Origin: Gammaproteobacteria bacterium
Lineage (GTDB): Bacteria; Pseudomonadota; Gammaproteobacteria; SZUA-229
Assembly: GCA_011321985.1 (NCBI GenBank)
Contig: DROB01000405.1
Coordinates: forward strand, 1 to 8,611
Direction: 5' to 3'
Length of the DNA stretch: 8,611 bases
Each line of letters opens with the position of its first letter. The stretch's first letter is position 1. Shown here in pieces: positions 1 through 5,696 of the stretch. Made by a program: the position numbers and the translations under genes. The notes under the pieces were generated by a model. That model was given only the letters and a program-made list of their open reading frames with translations. It made no database searches and had not been told where the DNA came from.

Positions 1-917
1 GACCGGGTCTTCTCACAAACCCGTAGTTCTACGCCTTCATCGACAAACATTTTTGCCAGCTCAGGCAGAATCTTTACGGAAGCCGCTTCAGTCAACAACA
101 ATGTTTCCAGTGTATTACAGGTACCATAGCGCTGGGTTTTGGAGTTAAAAGCAACATTCAGGGCCTTTTCCCTATCAGCATCATCATCGATATAGACATG
201 ACAGATGCCATCCAGATGTTTTATCACCGGCACCGTCGACTCATCAGAGATACGTTCTATCAGGCTTTTTCCACCGCGCGGAATGATGACATCGATCGAA
301 TCTTTCAGACGCAACAGCTCGCCGACGGCAGCCCGATCTGTGGTTTCGATGACCTGCACGACATCAGCTGGCAGGCCCACAACTTCAAGGCCGTGCTGGA
401 TGCATTTTGCAATCGCCTGATTGGAATGGATGGCTTCAGATCCCCCCCGTAAAATCACCGCATTACCCGACTTAAGACACAGGCCTGCGGCATCCGCTGT
501 CACATTCGGACGGGATTCATAAACGATACCGATAACCCCCAGGGGGACACGCATCTGCCCGACCTGTATCCCCGATGGACGATAAGCCATATTAGAGATA
601 ACGCCGACCGGATCCGGCAATGATGCTATCTGCTGTAAACCCTCCGCCATGGCATGGATACGATCGTCGGTTAATTCGAGACGATCCAGCAGCGCGGCAT
701 CAAGGCCTTTTTCCCTGCCCGCTGCAAGATCAAGTGCATTGGCTTTTTTTAGTCCTTCGGCCTGCGCCAGGATCCGTTGTGCGATCGCGGTAAGTGCCTG
801 ATTTTTTTGACCGGTAGAAGCCCGCCCTATCTCTCGAGAGGCTGCCCGGGCAGCATGACCAACATCGATCATGTAGCCATTTATATCATTGATCAGGGGT
901 TCTATATTTGCGTTCAT
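1..917 (-). CDS. proA: Gamma-glutamyl phosphate reductase (ProA), 5' part, cut by the window edge
   Basis: ProA reduces L-glutamyl-5-phosphate with NADPH to glutamate-5-semialdehyde, the second step of proline synthesis, in the cytoplasm. The frame gives 305 residues before the left edge, against about 417 in the family, so roughly the last quarter is missing. Visible signatures are VPLGVIGIVYESRPNVT (about residues 124-140), the GNAVILRGGSEAIHSN segment (151-166), IIPRGG (211-216), and the active-site stretch YGTCNTLETLL with the catalytic cysteine at about residue 267. The ATG at 917 has no clear Shine-Dalgarno upstream, where the sequence is pyrimidine-rich then AT-rich. It also gives a few more N-terminal residues than the Pseudomonas protein as I recall it. 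An internal ATG at residue 16 (MIDVGHAARAAS) lines up with the E. coli start, so the true start is uncertain. In related genomes proA commonly follows holA; here it is separated from it by an unrelated small gene and a terminator. Confidence 0.96.
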   Translation of the reverse strand, partial: MNANIEPLINDINGYMIDVGHAARAASREIGRASTGQKNQALTAIAQRILAQAEGLKKANALDLAAGREKGLDAALLDRLELTDDRIHAMAEGLQQIASLPDPVGVISNMAYRPSGIQVGQMRVPLGVIGIVYESRPNVTADAAGLCLKSGNAVILRGGSEAIHSNQAIAKCIQHGLEVVGLPADVVQVIETTDRAAVGELLRLKDSIDVIIPRGGKSLIERISDESTVPVIKHLDGICHVYIDDDADREKALNVAFNSKTQRYGTCNTLETLLLTEAASVKILPELAKMFVDEGVELRVCEKTR

Positions 918-948
918 AATATATAAAGAGGAATTCGTTAATGATTCA

Positions 949-954
949 ATTATA
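949..954 (-). promoter_or_regulatory. proA: Possible -10 box for proA
   Basis: On the minus strand this reads TATAAT, a perfect sigma70 -10 hexamer, about 30 bases upstream of the proA start. No convincing -35 hexamer lies 16-18 bases further upstream (the bases there read CGGATT), so this is only a weak prediction in an AT-rich region. Confidence 0.28.
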
Positions 955-1112
955 TCTGATGCTGATGGATGAATCCGGGAAAATATCAAAAACATCACCT
1001 CTAAAAGGCATTAAATAACCAATAATCTGCAAAAAGTGATGAGATATGGCGGCTTTACAGGCAACCAGATAAACAGAAAAAACAATAATAACCCATTGTA
1101 AATAAAGGAATT

Positions 1113-1130
1113 ACAGGCTAAACAGCCTGT
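1113..1130. repeat. Inverted repeat ACAGGCT-AAAC-AGCCTGT
   Basis: Perfect 7-base arms (1113-1119 and 1124-1130) around a 4-base spacer, about 19 bases upstream of the -35 box at 1149. It is followed by only TTTC, too few T residues for a normal intrinsic terminator on the plus strand. It may be a protein-binding site upstream of the small-gene promoter, or the end of a transcript. The sequence shows the palindrome; the role is inference. Confidence 0.5.
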
Positions 1131-1136
1131 TTCAAA

Positions 1137-1151
1137 CAAGTCTGGGACTTG
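1137..1151. promoter_or_regulatory. Operator-like palindrome CAAGTC-TGG-GACTTG overlapping the -35 box
   Basis: Perfect 6-base half-sites (1137-1142 and 1146-1151) around a 3-base centre. The right half-site overlaps the first three bases of the TTGACA hexamer at 1149-1154, a classic position for a repressor site. No regulator can be named from the sequence. Confidence 0.4.
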
Positions 1152-1177
1152 ACATATATATTAGAATTTTATAATAT
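1149..1177 (+). promoter_or_regulatory. Sigma70-type promoter of the 52-codon gene
   Basis: A perfect -35 box TTGACA (1149-1154) is followed 17 bases later by TAATAT (1172-1177), a 4 of 6 match to the -10 consensus. An exact TATAAT also occurs at 1170-1175, but at a spacing of only 15. The spacer and flanks are AT-rich. Transcription would start near 1184, leaving a leader of about 35 bases before the start codon. This is the clearest promoter in the window. Confidence 0.65.
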
Positions 1178-1190
1178 ACTAACACTTATT

Positions 1191-1206
1191 ACACGAAAAC
1201 ACGAAA
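1191..1206 (+). repeat. Tandem duplication ACACGAAA x2 in the leader
   Basis: Two identical 8-base units, 1191-1198 and 1199-1206, stand head to tail in the predicted untranslated leader, ending just before the Shine-Dalgarno. It could be a slippage product, an unstructured A-rich leader or a protein or sRNA target; no function is shown. Confidence 0.5.
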
Positions 1207-1219
1207 TAGGAGAATCCTA
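1207..1219 (+). promoter_or_regulatory. Ribosome binding site embedded in inverted repeat TAGGA-GAA-TCCTA
   Basis: AGGAG at 1208-1212 lies 6 bases before the ATG at 1219 and is a good Shine-Dalgarno. The same bases form a perfect 5-base inverted repeat with a GAA loop that runs up to the A of the start codon, so folding would occlude both the Shine-Dalgarno and the start. The stem is short and would be only marginally stable. Confidence 0.5.
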
Positions 1220-1377
1220 TGTTAACAGCATTAGCAATTATCAATATGACTGTCGCTTCAGCATTAATCACTGAGACCGCTGACGAACGTGCCGTCCAGC
1301 AGGAGCCAACCGCCGTTGTCTCTACTGTCGATACTGATAAGCAGTCAGTTGAGTATATATCCTGGTCTGAAGAGTAA
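1219..1377 (+). CDS. 52-residue small acidic protein of unknown function
   Basis: The frame encodes 52 residues, starting MLTALAIINMTVASALITET and ending YISWSEE, with a TAA stop. I do not recognise the family. Residues 1-17 are hydrophobic and could be a short membrane segment or an atypical signal sequence with an ASA site at 13-15, although the usual positive charge near the N-terminus is absent. The rest is hydrophilic and acidic (nine D/E, one R and one K in the whole protein), with a Val/Thr-rich middle and a Tyr/Trp-containing tail. Translation is supported by a Shine-Dalgarno at correct spacing. Transcription is supported by an upstream sigma70-type promoter and a hairpin terminator 23 bases after the stop. 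It sits convergent to the leuS-lptE-holA operon and divergent from proA. The transcript of about 250 bases could also act as an RNA in its own right. The frame is well supported by its signals; the function is unknown. Confidence 0.6.
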   Translation: MLTALAIINMTVASALITETADERAVQQEPTAVVSTVDTDKQSVEYISWSEE

Positions 1378-1400
1378 TCTCAGACCGCTTTATCCTCGTA

Positions 1401-1431
1401 AAAAAACCTGCCGTTCCCGGCAGGTTTTTTT
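1401..1431. terminator. Bidirectional intrinsic terminator
   Basis: CCTGCCG (1407-1413) pairs perfectly with CGGCAGG (1418-1424) around a TTCC loop. Six A residues precede the hairpin and seven T residues follow it, so the same hairpin ends in a U-run on either strand. On the plus strand it follows the 52-codon gene by 23 bases; on the minus strand it follows the holA stop by about 100 bases. It should therefore isolate the holA operon from proA. Confidence 0.9.
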
Positions 1432-1533
1432 ATGCCTCTCTCCCATCCATCCCTCTTATCCGTTACCAGTTCAGGGAGTGGCATCACGGTTTGCAAGCCG
1501 CTCCTGCATGTTGATAGCCTGCCAGACACTGAT
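1432..1533 (-). other. 3' untranslated stretch of holA
   Basis: About 100 bases between the holA stop and the shared terminator. I see no gene or recognisable RNA element. The holA frame continues for about 20 sense codons after its TGA before meeting another stop, but nothing suggests that this is translated. Confidence 0.4.
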
Positions 1534-2538
1534 TCAGGCCCGGGTCGAACCGGCAAGGCGAACACAGAGTATTTCGATCTCATCCCACACATTGGCATCA
1601 ATCATGCCCTTGCTCACTGCATCGACGTAAGCACAACGTTTCAACATTAACTGGAAGGTCCGTTGTCGGTGGCGCGACAGGCAGGATTTAAACAACGCAA
1701 TACGGCTCTGCCAGACACCCGAACGTTTAAGCTTAAATTCTGCTGATGATACATCCGCAGCAACCGTGGCCAGCAAGCGGATATCTTTAGCCAGGGCCCA
1801 GTTGATAATAACAGGCACGATACCTTCAGCCTTTAATCCAGCCAGGATCCTGATGACACGCTCTGTCTTACCACTTAGCAGCATATCGACCAGCTCAAAA
1901 ACACTGTAACGCGACTGTGCAGATATGGCCTGCGCGACATCCTCATAGCCGACCTTACCCGGCCCCAGTAAAAGATAAAGTTTTTCTATCTCCTGATCAG
2001 CAGCCAGCAGGTTACCCTCGACATGCTGGCTGATATACGACAGTACCTCATCATCCACATCCATATCGTGCTGCATGAAGCGCTGCTTTAACCAGAAAGG
2101 TAACTTCTCTACCTGCACCGGCCAACACTGCACCACCAGCCCGCTCTGATCAATGGCCTTATACCAGGCTGATTTTTTGGCACTGCCGTCTATCTTTCCC
2201 GCATTGACGATCAGCACCGTATCTTCAGGTGGTCGCGACAGATACTCTTTAAGTACCTTTGACCCCTGTTTCCCCGGTCTGGCAGAAGGTAGTCGCAGTT
2301 CGACGATACGCCGGGTCGCAAACAGGGACATGCTGGCAGCTTCATCCAGCAGACGCTGCCAGTCAAACTGGGCATCGACATCCAGCACCTCTCTCTCCGA
2401 GAACCCCTGTTCGCGAAGCGAGGAGCGGATCAGATCCAGTGATTCCATCTGCTGTAGTGGTTCATCACCGCTTACCATATAGACAGGGTAAATGGTTTTT
2501 GTGAGCACTGACGATAGCTGGTCCGGACGGACGTTCAT
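1534..2538 (-). CDS. holA: DNA polymerase III, delta subunit (HolA)
   Basis: HolA is the clamp-loader subunit that binds and opens the beta sliding clamp so that it can be placed on primed DNA. At 334 residues it is close to the 343 of E. coli. Aligned by eye it shares the N-terminal pattern YMVSGDEPLQQMESLDLIR (E. coli LLLGNDPLLLQESQDAVR), the MSLFATRRIVELRLP stretch (E. coli MSLFASRQ), VEGNLLAADQEIEKL (E. coli YEGNLLALAQALERL), and the later VFELVDMLLSGKTERVIRIL segment ahead of the C-terminal collar helices. As usual for delta, I see no Walker A motif. The ATG at 2538 is preceded 7 bases away by AGGA (2546-2549). It is the last gene of the leuS-lptE-holA unit, and its start overlaps the stop of a 19-codon frame as ATGA, so translation is probably coupled. 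Confidence 0.95.
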   Translation of the reverse strand: MNVRPDQLSSVLTKTIYPVYMVSGDEPLQQMESLDLIRSSLREQGFSEREVLDVDAQFDWQRLLDEAASMSLFATRRIVELRLPSARPGKQGSKVLKEYLSRPPEDTVLIVNAGKIDGSAKKSAWYKAIDQSGLVVQCWPVQVEKLPFWLKQRFMQHDMDVDDEVLSYISQHVEGNLLAADQEIEKLYLLLGPGKVGYEDVAQAISAQSRYSVFELVDMLLSGKTERVIRILAGLKAEGIVPVIINWALAKDIRLLATVAADVSSAEFKLKRSGVWQSRIALFKSCLSRHRQRTFQLMLKRCAYVDAVSKGMIDANVWDEIEILCVRLAGSTRA

Positions 2539-2594
2539 CGACTATTCCTGTTTGTAGAGGGAGCAAAGAAAATGAATAAATACCTGTCTGACAT
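2535..2594 (-). CDS. Possible 19-codon leader or coupling peptide between lptE and holA
   Basis: The minus strand carries ATG at 2594 followed by 18 codons and TGA at 2537-2535, encoding MSDRYLFIFFAPSTNRNSR. Its start lies 7 bases after AAGGAGGT, a near-complete anti-16S match and the strongest ribosome site in the window. Its TGA shares ATGA with the holA start codon. It is in a different frame from holA, so it is not an N-terminal extension of that gene. The peptide has a hydrophobic centre (YLFIFFA) and no recognised family. The arrangement suggests ribosomes load at this site and reinitiate at holA, setting delta synthesis relative to LptE. Whether the peptide matters or only its translation does cannot be told. 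Confidence 0.45.
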   Translation of the reverse strand: MSDRYLFIFFAPSTNRNSR

Positions 2595-2595
2595 T

Positions 2596-3156
2596 CTATC
2601 TACCTCCTTTCTTTGATCGTGCCTGCAATTTCAGCAAGATCAGGCGTGCCGCATCCCGCCGCATATCTCTGTATAAAATTTCTGATTCATTAGCGACCGC
2701 CAGCACGGTATCCGGATCAAACAACAGACTACGGGAAATATCGACAACCTCCGTCGTAGTCGATCCTGCGGTATCCACCATTTTCGAGGATTTAATATTC
2801 AATGAATAATTCACGGTATAAGCCAGTGAATATTCCCGGGCACGACCACGACTGTCAACCGACAAAACACGCCGCCTTTTTGTCTCGTTCAGAAGCACCA
2901 GTTGCACTCTCGATTGTTCTTTACTTTCGGTGAGGTCTATCTTATTGCTCATCAATAGTGACTCTATCTCACGACCCAGTTCAAATATGCTATTTTGCTG
3001 GAGATAGACCGGTGATATATCCGAAGACAGATCCACTGATCCCCGTAATTTAAAACCACATCCCTGGATCAAAAAAACAAGCATCACGATGCTGATGAAA
3101 CCCGATCGTCTGAAGCCTGATTGTCTGAACGTGGATTGTTGCCCTCTAAAAGCCAT
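2596..3156 (-). CDS. lptE: LPS-assembly lipoprotein LptE
   Basis: LptE is an outer-membrane lipoprotein that plugs the LptD barrel and helps insert lipopolysaccharide into the outer leaflet. From the ATG at 3156 the protein has 186 residues. A basic n-region (residues 1-19, with RRSG at 16-19) is followed by a hydrophobic stretch FISIVMLVFLI and a lipobox ending IQGC with Cys33 as the lipidated residue; GCGFKLRG matches GCGWHLRD of E. coli LptE. The later REYSLAYTVNYSL and FDPDTVLAVANESEILYRDMRRDAARLILLKL stretches fit the family (E. coli AEYQMIMTVNATV and FFDNPQMALAKDNEQDMIIKEMYDRAAEQLIRKL). The start follows the leuS stop by one base (TGA-T-ATG) with no strong Shine-Dalgarno, suggesting coupling to leuS. 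A TTG at 3198 would also be in frame but would only add sequence inside leuS. The n-region is lengthened by a 15-base tandem duplication. Acylation would depend on Lgt, signal peptidase II and Lnt, the last encoded nearby. Confidence 0.93.
   Translation of the reverse strand: MAFRGQQSTFRQSGFRRSGFISIVMLVFLIQGCGFKLRGSVDLSSDISPVYLQQNSIFELGREIESLLMSNKIDLTESKEQSRVQLVLLNETKRRRVLSVDSRGRAREYSLAYTVNYSLNIKSSKMVDTAGSTTTEVVDISRSLLFDPDTVLAVANESEILYRDMRRDAARLILLKLQARSKKGGR
2602..2609 (-). promoter_or_regulatory. Very strong Shine-Dalgarno inside the lptE 3' end
   Basis: On the minus strand this reads AAGGAGGT, within the last lptE codons (Lys-Lys-Gly-Gly-Arg). It is about 63 bases from the holA ATG, too far to serve it directly, but ideally placed (7 bases) for the ATG at 2594 that opens the 19-codon frame. 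Chance is possible because Lys-Gly-Gly codons naturally produce such a sequence. Confidence 0.55.
3100..3129 (-). repeat. lptE: 15-base imperfect tandem duplication in the lptE signal-peptide region
   Basis: Two adjacent 15-base units (3115-3129 and 3100-3114) match at 12 of 15 positions and encode FRQSG then FRRSG. The duplication is in frame and lengthens the positively charged region in front of the hydrophobic core, placing the lipidated cysteine at residue 33, later than in E. coli LptE. Confidence 0.6.
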
Positions 3157-3157
3157 A

Positions 3158-5611
3158 TCAGTTGGCCACGATGTTAACCAGGCGACCGGGAACAACAATG
3201 ATTTTACGCACTGTCTTGCCTTCGATATTGGTTTTTATCTTATCGTCTGCCAGCGCCAGGAGCTGGATAGCATCATCGTCTGCACTGGTAGCGACATTGA
3301 TTTTAGAGCGTAATTTACCATTCACCTGCACCACCAGCTCTATCTCATCACGTTCGAGGGCAGAGGCATCCGATTCAGGCCATTTCTCCATCGCCAACAT
3401 ACTCTCATGACCCAGCTCCTGCCATAGTTGCTGTGTGATATGAGGCACGATCGGCGACAACAACAGGATGACCGCTTCGATCGCCTCTCGCATGACAGCC
3501 ATGCCCTGCTCACTGTTATCGGTAAATTTATTCAGTTCATTCATCAGTGCCATGACCGCAGCAATCGCCGTATTGAAGGTATGCCGACGGGAAAAATCAT
3601 CACTGACCTTGGCGATGGTTTCATGTGTATTCCGACGCATACCTTTTTGCTCTGCCGTTAATGCATCAATATCCAGTTCCACCAATGCAGAACCACGATT
3701 AACATGCGCCGTAACCAGTTTCCATAACCGTTTCAGAAAACGGGCGGCACCGTCTACACCTTCGTCATTCCACTCCAGCGACTGCTCTGGCGGTGCAGCA
3801 AACAAGATGAACAGGCGAACCGTGTCAGCACCGTATCTCTCGATCAGCTGCTGCGGGTCAACCGTATTGCCCTTGGATTTGGACATCTTACTGCCATCTT
3901 TGAGCACCATGCCCTGGGTCAGTAAATTTTTGAACGGCTCATCACTGTCCAACAGGCCTTCATCGCGCATGAGCTTGTGGAAAAAACGCGCGTACAGAAG
4001 GTGCAATACAGCATGTTCGATACCACCGATATACTGATCGACCGGAGCCCAGTATTTAGCGCGATCATCCAGCATAGCATCGGCATCCGGACAGGCGAAA
4101 CGGGCGTAATACCAGGAAGACTCAAAAAAGGTATCAAAGGTATCGGTCTCTCGTGTTGCCGCAGCACCACATTCCGGACAGGTGGTCTCATAGAATGAGG
4201 GCATCTTTTTGATCGGTGAACCAACATCATCACCATATTCGATATCTTCAGGTAGCACGACCGGAAGCTGATCTTCCGGTACCGCGACGGTGCCACACTT
4301 ATCACAGTGGATGACGGGTATCGGTGTGCCCCAGTAACGCTGACGGGACACGCCCCAGTCACGCAGTCGAAAATTGATCTGTTTTTCACCCCGGTTCATC
4401 GATGCCAGTTTACCGGCTATCTCATCGATGGCAGTTTCAGAATCCAGGCCATCAAATTCAGCCGAATTCTTCAATATGCCCTTTTCGACGTACGCCTCTT
4501 CGTCGACGCTAATATCACTGCCATCCGCCGGATAGATGACCTGTTTGATCGGCAATCCATAGGTTTTGGCAAATGCATGATCGCGCACATCATGTGCCGG
4601 TACCGACATCACCGCACCCGAGCCATAATCGATCAACACAAAATTGGCGACCCATACAGGAACCGGCTCACCACTGAGTGGATGGTCCGCCATAAAACCG
4701 GTAGCCATACCTTTCTTCTCCATGGTCGCGACATCGGCCTCTGCCACACTGGTGGTCTTGCAGGAATCGATAAAAGCCTGCAGTTCGGTGTTATTCTCGG
4801 CGGCCTTTATCGCTAAAGGATGTTCTGCGGCCACCGCGACATAGGTCACGCCCATCAGGGTATCGGCACGTGTGGTATAGACCGTCAACGGAGTCTGACC
4901 TTCAACCTCAAACGACAGCTCTACTCCCTGAGAACGGCCGATCCAGTTACGTTGCATGGTGCGCACCTGCTCCGGCCAACCGTCCAGCTTCTCGATATCA
5001 TCAAGTAACTGCTGGGCGTAATCTGTGATCTTCATAAACCACTGCGAGATCTCACGACGTTCTACATCGGTATCACAACGCCAGCATTTACCATCGATGA
5101 CCTGCTCGTTGGCCAGCACTGTTTTATCATTGGGACACCAGTTCACACCTGCGGTTTTCTTGTACGCCATGCCCTTTTTGAACAGACGGGTAAATAACCA
5201 TTGCTCCCAACGATAATAGTCCGGTTTGCAGGTAGCCAGTTCGCGGTCCCAGTCGTAGGCAAAACCCAGCCGTTTTAGCTGGTCGCGCATATAATCGATA
5301 TTCTCATAGGTCCATTTTGCGGGGGCCACCCGGTTTTTTATCGCTGCATTTTCTGCAGGCAGACCGAATGCATCCCAGCCCATCGGCTGCAAGACATTCT
5401 TGCCCTGCATCCGCTGAAACCGTGAGATCACATCCCCGATGGAGTAGTTACGAACATGCCCCATATGCAGGCGACCGCTGGGGTACGGGAACATGGCCAG
5501 GCAATAAAATTTTTCCCGAGAGGTATCTTCCGAAGCACGAAAAGCAGCATTTTCAGCCCATGATTTTTGAACGCTTTCTTCTATTTCCTGTGCTTGATAT
5601 TCTTCATTCAT
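3158..5611 (-). CDS. leuS: Leucyl-tRNA synthetase, short form without the leucine-specific insertion
   Basis: LeuRS charges tRNA-Leu with leucine and hydrolyses mischarged products. The 817 residues contain the class I signatures HMGH (49-52) and KMSKS (575-579), the zinc-knuckle-like CPND...CWRC (159-179), the editing domain with VYTTRADT (about 244-251) and HDVRD (340-344), the SSWYYARF stretch (498-505), and a C-terminal domain ending VRKIIVVPGRLVNIVAN. Two points differ from E. coli (860 residues). The leucine-specific domain that normally sits just before KMSKS is absent, with QGMVLKDG running straight into SKMSKS. There is also an extra Cys4 set, CDKC (436-439) and CPEC (478-481). The editing motif reads TTRADT where E. 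coli has TTRPDT. The start at 5611 aligns with the E. coli N-terminus (MNEEYQAQEIEESVQ against MQEQYRPEEIESKVQ) but lacks a clear Shine-Dalgarno. It is the first gene of the leuS-lptE-holA unit. Confidence 0.97.
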   Translation of the reverse strand: MNEEYQAQEIEESVQKSWAENAAFRASEDTSREKFYCLAMFPYPSGRLHMGHVRNYSIGDVISRFQRMQGKNVLQPMGWDAFGLPAENAAIKNRVAPAKWTYENIDYMRDQLKRLGFAYDWDRELATCKPDYYRWEQWLFTRLFKKGMAYKKTAGVNWCPNDKTVLANEQVIDGKCWRCDTDVERREISQWFMKITDYAQQLLDDIEKLDGWPEQVRTMQRNWIGRSQGVELSFEVEGQTPLTVYTTRADTLMGVTYVAVAAEHPLAIKAAENNTELQAFIDSCKTTSVAEADVATMEKKGMATGFMADHPLSGEPVPVWVANFVLIDYGSGAVMSVPAHDVRDHAFAKTYGLPIKQVIYPADGSDISVDEEAYVEKGILKNSAEFDGLDSETAIDEIAGKLASMNRGEKQINFRLRDWGVSRQRYWGTPIPVIHCDKCGTVAVPEDQLPVVLPEDIEYGDDVGSPIKKMPSFYETTCPECGAAATRETDTFDTFFESSWYYARFACPDADAMLDDRAKYWAPVDQYIGGIEHAVLHLLYARFFHKLMRDEGLLDSDEPFKNLLTQGMVLKDGSKMSKSKGNTVDPQQLIERYGADTVRLFILFAAPPEQSLEWNDEGVDGAARFLKRLWKLVTAHVNRGSALVELDIDALTAEQKGMRRNTHETIAKVSDDFSRRHTFNTAIAAVMALMNELNKFTDNSEQGMAVMREAIEAVILLLSPIVPHITQQLWQELGHESMLAMEKWPESDASALERDEIELVVQVNGKLRSKINVATSADDDAIQLLALADDKIKTNIEGKTVRKIIVVPGRLVNIVAN

Positions 5612-5630
5612 AATAAGTATTACTAATTAA

Positions 5631-5654
5631 GTGCAGTTCGTCGGATGGCTGCAC
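5631..5654. repeat. Inverted repeat GTGCAG-N12-CTGCAC
   Basis: Perfect 6-base arms (5631-5636 and 5649-5654) flank a 12-base spacer, about 20-43 bases upstream of the leuS start. It could fold as a hairpin in the leuS leader or be a binding site for a dimeric protein; neither is shown by the sequence. Confidence 0.35.
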
Positions 5655-5679
5655 ATGGATAAAAATTCTGGGCTATAAA
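5650..5679 (+). promoter_or_regulatory. Weak candidate promoter for the zinc-ribbon gene
   Basis: TGCACA (5650-5655, 4 of 6 to TTGACA) is followed 18 bases later by TATAAA (5674-5679, 5 of 6 to TATAAT). Transcription would begin near 5686, giving a leader of about 60 bases that contains the palindrome at 5697-5712. Confidence 0.28.
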
Positions 5680-5696
5680 TTAAGATATGAAGGATA

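Larger units (their letters stand above)
918..1218. other. Divergent intergenic control region between proA and the 52-codon gene
   Basis: About 300 bases without a gene. The part next to proA (918-1080) is AT-rich and shows only a possible -10 box on the minus strand. The part next to the small gene (1113-1218) is dense with signals: two adjacent palindromes, a TTGACA-type promoter, a tandem 8-base duplication and a Shine-Dalgarno inside a short inverted repeat. I see no further reading frame of note. Confidence 0.7.

Noticed and set aside
1474..1533. Possible read-through extension of holA after its TGA
   Set aside because: About 20 sense codons follow in frame, but delta subunits normally end near the present stop and there is no stimulatory context; about 20 open codons occur easily by chance.
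1289..1630. 113-codon plus-strand frame
   Set aside because: It starts with GTG inside the 52-codon gene, crosses the terminator hairpin and ends antisense to holA; the composition is arbitrary and no family is recognisable.
3157..3198. Upstream TTG start for lptE
   Set aside because: It would add 14 residues inside leuS and bury the signal peptide further; the ATG at 3156, one base after the leuS stop, is the better start.
3919..4389. 156-codon minus-strand frame inside leuS
   Set aside because: Out of frame with the well-supported leuS coding sequence and without any recognisable domain.
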